Of a DNA stretch of 47,599 nucleotides, positions 16,240 to 23,812 are shown piece after piece (the first letter of the stretch is position 1; the number at the start of each line of letters is the position of its first letter). The notes beneath the pieces were generated by a model, which saw nothing but the letters and a program-made list of their open reading frames with translations, did not search any database and was not told the origin of the DNA. Source of the DNA: Actinomycetota bacterium (GTDB lineage: Bacteria > Actinomycetota > Thermoleophilia > Gaiellales > F1-60-MAGs149); the NCBI GenBank assembly GCA_009885805.1, contig VFJZ01000052.1, positions 1-47,599 on the forward strand. The letters are read 5' to 3'. Position numbers and translations under genes: made by a program.

Positions 16240-16245
16240 TAGAGT
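16240..16245 (+). promoter_or_regulatory. Leaderless-type -10 box (TAGAGT)
   Basis: TAGAGT ends 7 bases before GTG 16253 of the YigZ-family gene, inside the 18-base gap between divergent genes, so almost no room is left for a leader. Confidence 0.5.
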
Positions 16246-16252
16246 GCCCGTC

Positions 16253-16870
16253 GTGGAGGCGTTCCGGACGCTCCGATCGGTCGTCGAGGCGGAGCTTCGC
16301 GAACGCGGCTCGCGGTTCCTCGCGCGAGCGGCGCCGGTCGCTGATCGCGGCGGTGCGGAGTCGTTCCACGCCGAGGCCGCGGCGGCGTTCGGCGACGCGA
16401 CGCACGTCGTCCCGGCTTTCGTCCTGCGCGACGGCACGTGCTATGCGAGCGACGCGGGCGAACCGGCCGGATCCGCCGGGCGGCCGTTGCTGCAGGCGAT
16501 CGCAGGCGCTGGCCTCCACGACATCGCCGTCGTCGTCGCGCGCTGGTATGGCGGGACGAAACTCGGCGTCGGTGGGCTCGTCCGCGCGTACGGTGGGGTC
16601 CTGGCGGCGGCCCTGGCGGGAGCGCCGACGCGGCTCATGACGCCCGGCACGCGCCTGACGATCCACCACTCGCACGAACGCACCGCCGCGGTCCTGCGGA
16701 CGGTCGCCCGCTTCGAGGGTTGCGACGTGCGCTACGACTACGGCGACGGTGTGACGGTGTCGCTCACCGTGCCCACCACGGACGTCGCCGCGTTCACGTC
16801 GGCGCTGCGCGATGCCACGCAGGGCGACTGCACGCCCGAGCGGGTCGGACCGGCGGTGATCGCTCGATGA
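16253..16870 (+). CDS. YigZ/IMPACT (UPF0029) family protein
   Basis: 205 aa from GTG 16253, chosen because TAGAGT lies 7 bases upstream and the frame begins VEAFRTLRSVVEAELRERGS. The family signature VARWYGGTKLGVGGLVRAYG is at about residues 93-112, with SDAGEPAGSAGRPLL just before. The C-terminal 70 residues form the DUF1949-like domain. The family is tied to translation or stress responses (eukaryotic IMPACT), and bacterial YigZ has no settled reaction. The following kinase gene overlaps its stop (ATGA). Confidence 0.9.
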   Translation: MEAFRTLRSVVEAELRERGSRFLARAAPVADRGGAESFHAEAAAAFGDATHVVPAFVLRDGTCYASDAGEPAGSAGRPLLQAIAGAGLHDIAVVVARWYGGTKLGVGGLVRAYGGVLAAALAGAPTRLMTPGTRLTIHHSHERTAAVLRTVARFEGCDVRYDYGDGVTVSLTVPTTDVAAFTSALRDATQGDCTPERVGPAVIAR

Positions 16871-17628
16871 CCGACCTCGCCGGAATCGCACGGGCCGCCC
16901 TCGACCTCGCGGGACCGCTCGAGCTCCTACGCGCCTCGGGCGGTGCCGTCTTCAGGTCGTCGCGGGGGATCGTACGGGTGGCGCCCGGCGATGCCGGGAC
17001 CGTGCGGTTGGCGTACGAACTGGCGGCCGCTCGAGCGCCGATCGCGGCGCCCCTCGCCGGGCCGATCGAGCACGCCGGCCACGTCGTCTCCCTCTGGTGC
17101 GACGAGCCCGACGACGGCAGCCGCGACGCCGGAGCGATGGGCCGCGCGCTACGCGCCTGGCATGCTGCCGGGTCAGTGGTCGTCGGGCGGGTCGCACCGT
17201 TCGACCCGGTCGGCTGGCTCGACGCGCGCGGCGTCGGCGGCACGATCCGGCGGCGCGCGGAGGACCTCGCTGCGTGCCTGACGACGGACGAACCGGTCCT
17301 GCTCCATAGCGACGCGCACGCCGGCAACTTCCGCATCTCCGGCGGTCGTGCCGTCCTCGTCGACCTGGAGTCGCTGTCGTCCGGCCCGGCGCTGTACGAC
17401 CTCGTCGCGCTCGAGGTCACCGAGCGGCGCTTCCGGGGGGACAGCGCGATCTTCCGCCGCTTCGCCGCCGCCTACGGCGCCGACCCGGCCGACCCCCGGC
17501 TCGGGCCGCTGATCGCGCTCCGCGAGACGCTCGCCGTCGGCTTCGTCGCGTGGCGCGGCCACGATGCAGTCGCGGCCGAACGGCTGTCGCAGCTCGACGA
17601 TCCGCAGGCCCGCTGGAGGCCGTACTGA
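16867..17628 (+). CDS. Aminoglycoside-phosphotransferase-like small-molecule kinase
   Basis: 253 aa from ATG 16867. The APH fold is seen from the catalytic loop LLHSDAHAGNF near residues 142-152 (Asp and Asn of HxDxxxxN) and the metal-binding VLVDLESLSSGPALYDL after it. The N-lobe is reduced (RSSRGIVRVAPG). The family phosphorylates antibiotics, amino alcohols or sugars; the substrate here is unknown, and a resistance role should not be assumed. It is co-translated with the YigZ-family gene. Confidence 0.8.
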   Translation: MTDLAGIARAALDLAGPLELLRASGGAVFRSSRGIVRVAPGDAGTVRLAYELAAARAPIAAPLAGPIEHAGHVVSLWCDEPDDGSRDAGAMGRALRAWHAAGSVVVGRVAPFDPVGWLDARGVGGTIRRRAEDLAACLTTDEPVLLHSDAHAGNFRISGGRAVLVDLESLSSGPALYDLVALEVTERRFRGDSAIFRRFAAAYGADPADPRLGPLIALRETLAVGFVAWRGHDAVAAERLSQLDDPQARWRPY

Positions 17629-17641
17629 GACGGGCTGCTGG

Positions 17642-17647
17642 TAGCCT
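17642..17647 (+). promoter_or_regulatory. Leaderless-type -10 box (TAGCCT)
   Basis: TAGCCT ends 9 bases before ATG 17657 of the FadR-type regulator. No Shine-Dalgarno sequence is visible. Confidence 0.45.
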
Positions 17648-17656
17648 CCGCGCACG

Positions 17657-18406
17657 ATGGAGGCGGCACGGCGCGGCATCGCGATCGACACGGACGCGGT
17701 CTTCACACCGATCAGGACGGCGAACGCCTTCGAGCAGACGGTCGAGCGGATCGGGCGGGCGATCAAGATGGGCCTTCTGGCTCCCGGCGAACGATTGCCG
17801 GCCGAGCGCGAGCTCGCCCTGCAGTTCGCGCTGTCACGCTCGACGGTCCGGGAGGCGCTCCGCGTGCTCGCCGAGGCCGGCTACCTCGAGGCGCGCCGCG
17901 GCCGCGGCGGCGGGACGTTCGTCGTCGCCGTGCTGCCGCAACTCAGGGCACGCGACCCGCACGACGTCGTCCGCGATCTGGGACCCGCCCTCGCCGACAC
18001 CCTCCGTTTCCGACGCGTGGTGGAGATCGGTTCCGCGGAGCTGGCGGCCGACCGGGCGACGCCCGCAGATGTCGAGCGGATCGCCGCCCTGATGGACGAG
18101 GCCGCGCGCCACGACGCCACCGAGTACCCCGCCTACCGCGCCGTCGATGCGCGCCTCCACGTCGCAATCGCGTCGCTGTCCGGCTCCCTCCGGCTCGTCG
18201 CCGCGATCACCGAGGTCCACGGTGTCATCTCCGACATCATGAACGGGATGCCGCGCAGCGACGAGACCCTGAGCAACTCGACAGAGCAGCACCACCGCCT
18301 GCTCGCGGCGATCTCGCGCAACGACCGCGACGCCGCCCGGGTCGTGATGCGCGAGCATGTCGAGGGCATCGAGCGGCTCCTCTCCGGCCTCGTACCGGTC
18401 GCGTGA
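17657..18406 (+). CDS. GntR-family transcriptional regulator (FadR/FCD type)
   Basis: 249 aa. The winged helix (residues about 25-95) contains ERLPAERELALQFALSRSTVREALRVL and GYLEARRGRGGGTFV. The remaining 150 residues are an all-helical FCD domain with the metal-ligand pattern DARLHVAIA and the late HHRLLAAISRND and MREHVEGI histidines. Such proteins sense carboxylates such as lactate or gluconate. It stands alone, 5 bases before nucS. It is a plausible regulator for the FadR-like palindrome at 11506-11520 or for lutABC (inference only). Confidence 0.9.
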   Translation: MEAARRGIAIDTDAVFTPIRTANAFEQTVERIGRAIKMGLLAPGERLPAERELALQFALSRSTVREALRVLAEAGYLEARRGRGGGTFVVAVLPQLRARDPHDVVRDLGPALADTLRFRRVVEIGSAELAADRATPADVERIAALMDEAARHDATEYPAYRAVDARLHVAIASLSGSLRLVAAITEVHGVISDIMNGMPRSDETLSNSTEQHHRLLAAISRNDRDAARVVMREHVEGIERLLSGLVPVA

Positions 18407-18410
18407 CCCG

Positions 18411-19073
18411 ATGCGCGTCCTGGTCGCCCACTGCGAGATCGGCTACGCCGGCCGCCTCGAGACGAGATTGGCAGCGGGAGACCGAGTCGTCCTCTTCAAG
18501 GAGGACGGGAGCGTCTGCGTCCATGCCCTCACGGGCGCCAAGCCGATCAACTACATGGCCGGCCCGACGGTGATCGAGGAGACCGAGGATGTCATCCGGG
18601 TCCGCCGCCCCGCGACCAGCGAGACCCTGACGATTCTGCTCCTGAACGTCCACGCCGACACCAGCTACCCGCTGACCGACGACGCGACGATCGAGCGTCA
18701 GGGCCGGGAACTGGACCTGCACGCCCTCCTGGTGCGGGCGCTGCACGTGATCGAGGACGGGCTGGTCCTCGTCGAGCGGGAGCGGCCGACCGACGTCGGC
18801 CCGGTCGACCTGTACTGCCGCGATGCCTCGGGACGGGTCACGCTGGTCGAGGTCAAGCGCGTCCGCGCCGTCGCGGCAGCCGTCGAACAGGTCATCCGCT
18901 ACCGCGAGCAGGTCGACCTCACGCCAGCGCTCGCGCCGGCGCGGGCGATCGTCGCCGCGCCCGACTTCGCGCCACAGGCGCGCGTGCTGGCCGCCGCGCG
19001 CGGCGTCGAGTGCGTCGTGTTCGATCCGGAGACCCTGCGCGGCGAGGCAGCACCGCACCTCACCCTGTTCTGA
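18411..19073 (+). CDS. nucS: Mismatch-specific endonuclease NucS (EndoMS)
   Basis: 220 aa from ATG 18411. The N-terminal domain begins MRVLVAHCEIGYAGRLETRL. The catalytic RecB-like core shows ERPTDVGPVDLYCRD with LVEVKRVRA near residues 125-150 (D and ExK). The protein ends HLTLF, matching the sliding-clamp-binding tail known for actinobacterial NucS. It cuts both strands at mismatches and replaces MutS/MutL repair in actinobacteria and some archaea. It may be co-transcribed with the regulator 4 bases upstream. Confidence 0.95.
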   Translation: MRVLVAHCEIGYAGRLETRLAAGDRVVLFKEDGSVCVHALTGAKPINYMAGPTVIEETEDVIRVRRPATSETLTILLLNVHADTSYPLTDDATIERQGRELDLHALLVRALHVIEDGLVLVERERPTDVGPVDLYCRDASGRVTLVEVKRVRAVAAAVEQVIRYREQVDLTPALAPARAIVAAPDFAPQARVLAAARGVECVVFDPETLRGEAAPHLTLF

Positions 19074-19111
19074 GGGATCTTGCCCGCCGCAGTCGGGACG
19101 ATGACTACAGC

Positions 19112-19261
19112 ATGCTCTCGCCCCGGAACCCCGAGTCGCGCATCCTGGCAGCAGTCGTCGCGGCTGGCGTCCTCACGGCACCGGCCCGCCTGACGTGCGC
19201 CCACGACCGGCTGCGGATCGCGGTCGGGCGGCGTCTGTATCGACTCCTGCTCTCCCGGTAG
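19112..19261 (+). CDS. Possible 49-aa small protein
   Basis: ATG 19112 opens a 49-codon frame with about 86% G/C in third positions, like the neighbouring genes. It has a hydrophobic segment (ILAAVVAAGVLTAPARL) followed by an Arg-rich end. No ribosome-binding site or family is recognised. It fills part of the 326-base gap between nucS and the MBL gene. It may be spurious. Confidence 0.3.
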   Translation: MLSPRNPESRILAAVVAAGVLTAPARLTCAHDRLRIAVGRRLYRLLLSR

Positions 19262-19274
19262 CCGGAAAGGGAAA

Positions 19275-19298
19275 CGGCCGGGCTGCGAGGCCCGGCCG
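19275..19298 (-). terminator. Hairpin with T-rich tail, terminator of the MBL/fabI unit
   Basis: A perfect 9-bp stem (19275-19283 with 19290-19298, loop TGCGAG). Read on the reverse strand it is followed by TTTCCCTTTCC, making it the most canonical intrinsic terminator in the window. It lies about 100 bases past the MBL gene stop. Confidence 0.65.
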
Positions 19299-19323
19299 CT
19301 GGAAGGAGGGAGTTGGGATCGCG

Positions 19324-19342
19324 ACGGGCCGCGCAGGCCCGT
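19324..19342. terminator. Second hairpin in the convergent gap
   Basis: ACGGGCC pairs with GGCCCGT around GCGCA (7 bp). Together with the hairpin at 19275 it forms a tandem pair between nucS and the MBL gene. The rest of 19299-19399 shows nothing recognisable. Confidence 0.35.
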
Positions 19343-19399
19343 ACGACCATTGTTGCCGGCGCCTGCGACGCCGACGTGTAGCCGGTGTAAGGATTTCGT

Positions 19400-20134
19400 T
19401 CAGACGTCGAAGACACGATCGGGCAGCGCGAGCGAGACGTCAGGATGAGCCGCCGCGGCAAGCGCTTCTTCCCGCTGCTCGACCGGTAGATGCGTCAGGA
19501 CGAGCCGATCGGCCCCGGCGGAGGTCGCCAGCCGCGCCGCGTCATGCGCGCTCATGTGCGCGGCGGCGCCGGCCTCGGCGTCGGCCGTGGTCGCCTCGGC
19601 AAGCAGGAGGTGGCAGCCCGCAGCGTGTCTGATCAGGGTCTCGTCGAGCGCCGCGTCACCGGTGTAGACGAGCACGCGCCCGGCCGACTCGATACGCGTC
19701 GCGTACGAATGCGCGCTGTGCCGCGTGCGGGCGAACGTGAGCGTCGCCCCGGCAAGGGCCAGCGGCTCGGCCGTGCGATACTCGCGGACCGGCAGCGCAC
19801 GCTCCAGCTCGGCGAGCCCGAGACCCCACGCGTCGAGGATCTCGGCGAGCACGACGCGCCCGCCGGGCGGGGCGTACAGCACCGTCGACGCCCAACCGAG
19901 TGTGCCGTACGTGATGCCGAACATCACCGACCACAGGTCGGAGATGTGGTCGGGATGCAGGTGGCTGAGGACGATCGCGTCGGGACCGGTGTCGCGCAGG
20001 AGACGGAACCGACCGAGCGAGCCGTTGCCGCAGTCGAGCAGGATGCTGCCGTGCTCCGTCTCGACCAGGTAGGCCGAGCAGGCCTCACCCGGGTTCGGCC
20101 ACGACGGCGACGAGCCGACGACGGTCAGCCGCAA
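19400..20134 (-). CDS. MBL-fold metallo-hydrolase (RNase Z/PhnP-like)
   Basis: 244 aa from TTG 20134, three bases after the fabI stop. Metal-binding motifs are VLSHLHPDHISDL near residue 55-67, the TGDAALDETL region near 155, and VLTHLP near 214; HSAHSYATRIE is typical of the RNase Z-like branch. Members hydrolyse phosphodiesters or lactones in the cytoplasm, and the substrate here is unknown. Coupling to fabI suggests co-expression rather than a shared pathway. The TTG start is accepted because no other start gives the conserved RLTVVGSSPSWPNPG opening. Confidence 0.85.
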   Translation of the reverse strand: MRLTVVGSSPSWPNPGEACSAYLVETEHGSILLDCGNGSLGRFRLLRDTGPDAIVLSHLHPDHISDLWSVMFGITYGTLGWASTVLYAPPGGRVVLAEILDAWGLGLAELERALPVREYRTAEPLALAGATLTFARTRHSAHSYATRIESAGRVLVYTGDAALDETLIRHAAGCHLLLAEATTADAEAGAAAHMSAHDAARLATSAGADRLVLTHLPVEQREEALAAAAHPDVSLALPDRVFDV

Positions 20135-20137
20135 CCG

Positions 20138-20899
20138 TCACATCCCCATCGCGTGGTAGCCGGCGTCGACGTACGCGATGGTGCCGGTCACGTTCTCCGC
20201 GTCGAGCAGGTAGACGGCCGTCTTCGCGACGTCCGCGGCATCGATGTTTCGCTTCAGCGGCGAGCGCTCCGCCACCATCTCCTCCATCGTCGCGAAGCCT
20301 GGGATGGAGCGGGCGGCGAGTGTTCGCACCGGTCCGGCCGAGACGGCGTTGACGCGGATGTTGGCGGGGCCGAGGTCGGCGGCGAGGTACCGCACCGACG
20401 ATTCCAGGGCCGCCTTCGCGACGCCCATCACGTTGTACCGCGGAACGGCCCGCTCGCCGCCGAGGTAGGTCATCGTGACGATCGAGCCGCCACCCCGGGC
20501 CGCCATCAACGGCTCGGCCCTGCGCGCCATCGCCGTCAGCGAGTAGGCGGAGACATCGAGCGCGAGCCAGAAGTCGTCGCGCGCGGTGTCGACGAAACGT
20601 CCCTGGAGATCGTGCGCCTGGGCGAAAGCGATCGCGTGGACGAGGATGTCAAGACCGCCGAGGCCGGCCGCAACCTCACCGAAAGCACGGTCGAGATCAG
20701 CGTCGGAGCGCACGTCGCAGGGCACGACGACGTCCGAGTCGACCGACGCGGCCAGTTCGCGCACGGTCTTTTCCAGCCGCTCGCCCTGGTAGGTGAAGGC
20801 GCAGCGCGCACCGGCCGCGTGGAGGGCTTGCGCAATCGCCCAGGCGATCGAACGCCGATTCGCGACCCCTGCGACGAGCGCCAGCTTTCCTTCGAGCAC
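20138..20899 (-). CDS. fabI: Enoyl-[acyl-carrier-protein] reductase (NADH) FabI
   Basis: 253 aa from GTG 20899, with GGGGGA 7 bases upstream. FabI features are LALVAGVANRRSIAWAIAQAL (NAD binding), the FTYQGERLEKTVREL segment, HAIAFA, the Tyr-x6-Lys catalytic pair in RYNVMGVAKAAL, and VRTLAARSIPGF. It catalyses the last reductive step of each fatty-acid elongation cycle and is the triclosan target in other bacteria. TAGATT at 20929-20934 is a likely -10. The gene is divergent from a secreted-protein gene. Confidence 0.95.
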   Translation of the reverse strand: MLEGKLALVAGVANRRSIAWAIAQALHAAGARCAFTYQGERLEKTVRELAASVDSDVVVPCDVRSDADLDRAFGEVAAGLGGLDILVHAIAFAQAHDLQGRFVDTARDDFWLALDVSAYSLTAMARRAEPLMAARGGGSIVTMTYLGGERAVPRYNVMGVAKAALESSVRYLAADLGPANIRVNAVSAGPVRTLAARSIPGFATMEEMVAERSPLKRNIDAADVAKTAVYLLDAENVTGTIAYVDAGYHAMGM

Positions 20900-20928
20900 G
20901 ATTCGGTCCCCCGATCGGTGTTGCGGGG

Positions 20929-20934
20929 AATCTA
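20929..20934 (-). promoter_or_regulatory. Probable -10 box of fabI (TAGATT)
   Basis: TAGATT on the reverse strand lies 29 bases before GTG 20899, giving a leader of about 23 bases that carries the GGGGGA ribosome-binding site. This contrasts with the leaderless genes nearby. Confidence 0.45.
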
Positions 20935-20956
20935 CCTTCCCGGATCGATGCCGGGG

Positions 20957-20962
20957 TACGCT
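20957..20962 (+). promoter_or_regulatory. Leaderless-type -10 box (TACGCT)
   Basis: TACGCT ends 6 bases before ATG 20969 of the secreted-protein gene. Confidence 0.45.
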
Positions 20963-20968
20963 GTACAC

Positions 20969-21409
20969 ATGAAGGGGGTCACCGGAGCTGCCCTGCTGGC
21001 CGCCGCGGTGCTGGTCGTCGCGCCGGCGGCGGAGGCCGCCAAGCCGCGCGTGACGCTGAAGCGGCCGACGATCGTGCGGAACGAGAGCGGGGCGGTCGTC
21101 AAGCGATACGAGCGCGACCGCCGGCTGCAGTTCGACACGCGCTACGTGATCACGAGCGTGCCGCGGTCGTGGACGGCTTCGACCGAGATTCTGATCACGC
21201 TGACGCGGGGCGCCGACGTCTTCCGGATCTCGACGCCCCGAGGCGATGCCGAATCGGGGACGTGGCGCTGGATCGTCAAGGGCGACGCCGTCAAGATTCC
21301 GAAGACCTACCCCGCTGGCCAGTACGACGTTCGGCTGCGGCTCATCATCCGCCACGGCGAGAGGGTGGTCGCGCGGCGGATCGAAGACTGGCAGGCGACG
21401 GTCCGCTGA
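20969..21409 (+). CDS. Hypothetical secreted protein
   Basis: 146 aa with a clear Sec signal peptide (MKGVTGAALLAAAVLVVAP, likely cleavage after AEA near residue 23). The mature part is about 120 aa, basic and beta-rich (RRLQFDTRYVITSVPRS, AGQYDVRLRLIIRHGERVV), reminiscent of a single Ig-like or FN3-like domain. No cysteines or catalytic motif are seen. It is probably exported and acts outside the membrane; function unknown. The thrB frame begins just after or slightly over its stop. Confidence 0.75.
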   Translation: MKGVTGAALLAAAVLVVAPAAEAAKPRVTLKRPTIVRNESGAVVKRYERDRRLQFDTRYVITSVPRSWTASTEILITLTRGADVFRISTPRGDAESGTWRWIVKGDAVKIPKTYPAGQYDVRLRLIIRHGERVVARRIEDWQATVR

Positions 21410-21426
21410 CCGCGTCCGCGCCGGTC

Positions 21427-22302
21427 GTGCGCCACGTCGCGGTCGGCGTGCCGGGCTCGTCCGCGAACCTCGGCCCGGGGTTCGACTGCCTGGGTGTCGC
21501 GCTGCCCCTGCGGCTGCGTGTCCGCGTCGCGCGCCGGCCGGGTGCCCTGACGGTGAGGCTCGTGGGTGAGGGGGCCAGCGACCTCCCAGCCGACCGCTCG
21601 AACCTGGTGGTCGCGACGATGCTCGGGGACGACGACGGCGAGGGCTTGGACGTCGAGATCGAGAACGAGTTGCCGCTGGCGGCCGGCTGCGGATCGTCTG
21701 CCGCGGCGATCGTCGCCGGCCTCGCGGCACGCGCGGCGCTCGACGGGCGGCCGCTCGATCGCGACGCGCTCGTCGCCCACGCCGTCGCCATCGAAGGACA
21801 CCCGGACAACATCGCCGCCGCCGTGTACGGCGGGTTCACGATCGCCGCCGGCGATCCGCCGCTCGTCCGCCGGATCGAACCGCCCAAGGGCCTCGGCTTC
21901 GTGCTCGCGGTGCCGCCGGAGCGGCTCGCGACGAGCGCCGCCCGGGCCGCCCTCGCCGAGCAGGCACTGCGCTCCGATGCCGTGCACAACGTCCAGCGCG
22001 TCGCCCTGCTCGTATCGGCCCTCTACACCGGCCGCCTCGACGACCTCGCCGAGGCGCTCAGCGATCGCCTGCACCAGGACGCCCGCGCGCACCTCGTGCC
22101 GACGTTCGCAAGGCTCGTCAGCTGCGCTGATCGGATCGGCGCGCTCGGCGTGACCCTGTCCGGCGCCGGCCCGAGCGTCCTCGTGTGGTGCCGGGCCGAC
22201 GATGCGGCCCGGTGTGCTGCCTGCGTCCAGCGAGAGGCGGCCGATGCAGTCGTCCACGTGTTCGCGCCCGAGCCCGACGGGCTGACGGTCACGGCGAGCT
22301 GA
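21427..22302 (+). CDS. thrB: Homoserine kinase
   Basis: About 291 aa. GHMP-kinase motifs are present: VPGSSANLGPGFDCLGVAL at the N-terminus, the ATP-binding ELPLAAGCGSSAAAIVAG near residues 80-97, IEGHPDNIAAAVYGG near 125, and the C-terminal GVTLSGAGPSVLVW. It phosphorylates L-homoserine to O-phosphohomoserine for threonine synthesis. The start is uncertain: GTG 21427 is the first standard codon, while CTG 21406 would overlap the upstream stop (CTGA) and add seven residues. No thrC or hom gene is in the window. Confidence 0.92.
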   Translation: MRHVAVGVPGSSANLGPGFDCLGVALPLRLRVRVARRPGALTVRLVGEGASDLPADRSNLVVATMLGDDDGEGLDVEIENELPLAAGCGSSAAAIVAGLAARAALDGRPLDRDALVAHAVAIEGHPDNIAAAVYGGFTIAAGDPPLVRRIEPPKGLGFVLAVPPERLATSAARAALAEQALRSDAVHNVQRVALLVSALYTGRLDDLAEALSDRLHQDARAHLVPTFARLVSCADRIGALGVTLSGAGPSVLVWCRADDAARCAACVQREAADAVVHVFAPEPDGLTVTAS

Positions 22303-23071
22303 GGAGCCGTTCGATCGCGCGCAGGCCCTCGTCGCCGATGTCGACCGAGAACTCGTTGACGTAGAGCTCGATGTGCCGGTCGCAGATCTCGTCCGACAGC
22401 TCCTGGGCGTGCTGACGCACCCACGGCCGACTCGCAGCCGGATCGGCGAAGGCGCACTCGACCGATGCGCGGATGGCCCGCTCGGCGGCGGCCACGGTGT
22501 CGGCGTCGAGGTCGTGGCGCGCGCAGATCGCCCCCAACGGCACCGGTAGACCCGTCGTCTCCTCCCAGCGGGCACCGAGGTCGGCGATCGCAACGAGCCC
22601 GTGGTCGGCGTACGTGAAGCGGCTCTCGTGGATGATCAGACCGGCGTCGACCGTGCCGTCAGCGACCGCGTCGAGGATGCGGTCGTAGCGCAGTTCGACG
22701 ATCTCGCCGAGCACCGGCGTCGCGCGGCGGAGAAGGAGCGCGGCGGTCGTGTCGTGTCCCGGGATCGCGATCCGGCCGGCGGCGGCGGCGCCGAGCGTCA
22801 CCGGCGCGCGCGCGACGACGAGCGGTCCAGCGCCGCGCCCGAGCGCCGCACCGCTGCGGAGCATCCGGTAGCCCTCGCCGATCGCGGGGAGCGCGCCGAA
22901 CGACAGCTTCGTCAGGTCGAACGTGCCGCGGCGGCCGTGCCGGTTCAGCTCCTCGATGTCGAGCAGCGTCGCCTCGACCTGGAAGGGAGCCTCGACGAGA
23001 CCGTGAACCAACGCGTGGAACGCGAACGTGTCGTTCGGGCAGGGCGACATCCCGAAGGTCAGGGTGCGCAT
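22289..23071 (-). CDS. mqnD: 1,4-dihydroxy-6-naphthoate synthase (futalosine pathway)
   Basis: 260 aa from ATG 23071. The MqnD opening TFGMSPCPNDTFAFHALVHG is diagnostic. The periplasmic-binding-protein-like fold continues with DLTKLSFGALP, PGHDTTAALLLR, DAGLIIHESRFTYADHGL, and ELYVNEFSVDIGDEG at the C-terminus. It converts cyclic dehypoxanthine futalosine to 1,4-dihydroxy-6-naphthoate in the alternative menaquinone route, so the organism probably makes menaquinone by the futalosine pathway. Convergent with thrB, overlapping by 14 bases. Confidence 0.93.
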   Translation of the reverse strand: MRTLTFGMSPCPNDTFAFHALVHGLVEAPFQVEATLLDIEELNRHGRRGTFDLTKLSFGALPAIGEGYRMLRSGAALGRGAGPLVVARAPVTLGAAAAGRIAIPGHDTTAALLLRRATPVLGEIVELRYDRILDAVADGTVDAGLIIHESRFTYADHGLVAIADLGARWEETTGLPVPLGAICARHDLDADTVAAAERAIRASVECAFADPAASRPWVRQHAQELSDEICDRHIELYVNEFSVDIGDEGLRAIERLLSSP

Positions 23072-23079
23072 CGACCGGA

Positions 23080-23085
23080 AGGGTA
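23080..23085 (-). promoter_or_regulatory. Leaderless-type -10 box of mqnD (TACCCT)
   Basis: TACCCT on the reverse strand ends 8 bases before ATG 23071, immediately after the hairpin that separates mqnD from pgl. Confidence 0.5.
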
Positions 23086-23090
23086 CTCGC

Positions 23091-23125
23091 GTGGCGCTGA
23101 AGGTGCCGGGCACCTTCAGCGCCAC
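23091..23125 (-). terminator. Perfect 15-bp hairpin after pgl
   Basis: GTGGCGCTGAAGGTG (23091-23105) and its exact complement (23111-23125), loop CCGGG, 9 bases past the pgl stop. No T-run follows. It is the probable end of the tkt-pgi-zwf-opcA-pgl unit, and resembles the hairpin at 7529-7561 in stem length. Confidence 0.6.
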
Positions 23126-23133
23126 GCCATCGT

Positions 23134-23808
23134 TCAGTCGGCGCCGTACGCGGCGCGGTCGACGATCCAGGTGACATCGCCAGCCGTCGGCGAGACCCGG
23201 CCGGCCGGGAGTTGCTCGCCGCCCCGGATCCGCGTCAGGACGTCGTGCTTCGCGCTGCCGAGAGCGAGGAAGATGACGTGCCGCGCCGCGTTCAGCACCG
23301 GGAACGTGACGGTCAGGCGGCTGGTGTCGTTGGGTGCGGTCGCCGGCACGCACCGCCGCTCGATCTCGTCACAGGCCCCGTCGCCGGGGAACAGGCTCGC
23401 CGTGTGTCCGTCGCTGCCGATCCCGAGGAGCACGAGGTCGAGACGTGCCGGCAGCGCCTGGGCGTAGCGATTGGCGGCCGCTTCGAGATCGACGTCGTCG
23501 GCCTCCATCCTGCGCACGTTGTCGGGGTCAACCCCGACGAGGTCGAGCAGACAGCGACGGGCGAGGCCGTAGTTCGAATCGGGGTGGTTCGGCGGCACCG
23601 CGCGCTCGTCGCCGAAGAACACCTCCATCTCATCCCAGTCGGTGCGATCGCGGTAGTCATCGGAGGCGAGCAGCCCGTAGAGCTCCCGCGGCGTCGATCC
23701 GCCGGCCAGCGCGATCGTCCCCGGCGCCAGGGCGGTGAAGAGATCCGCCGCTGCCCGTACCGCCAGCTCGGGGGTCTCGTAGACCGCGAAGCGCACCGTC
23801 TGCGGCAT
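23134..23808 (-). CDS. pgl: 6-phosphogluconolactonase
   Basis: 224 aa from ATG 23808. DevB/NagB-fold motifs are IALAGGSTPRELYGLL near residue 32, VFFGDERAVPPNHPDSNYG near 63, and LVLLGIGSDGHTASLFPG near 125. It hydrolyses 6-phosphogluconolactone, the product of Zwf, in the oxidative pentose phosphate pathway. It follows opcA by 4 bases. TAAGCT 6 bases upstream fits the leaderless box but includes the opcA stop context, so an internal promoter is uncertain. Confidence 0.93.
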   Translation of the reverse strand: MPQTVRFAVYETPELAVRAAADLFTALAPGTIALAGGSTPRELYGLLASDDYRDRTDWDEMEVFFGDERAVPPNHPDSNYGLARRCLLDLVGVDPDNVRRMEADDVDLEAAANRYAQALPARLDLVLLGIGSDGHTASLFPGDGACDEIERRCVPATAPNDTSRLTVTFPVLNAARHVIFLALGSAKHDVLTRIRGGEQLPAGRVSPTAGDVTWIVDRAAYGAD

Positions 23809-23812
23809 GCAC

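Noticed and set aside
16867-17628. Aminoglycoside resistance gene
   Set aside because: Only the general APH fold is visible; the neighbours are housekeeping genes and the family has many non-resistance kinases.
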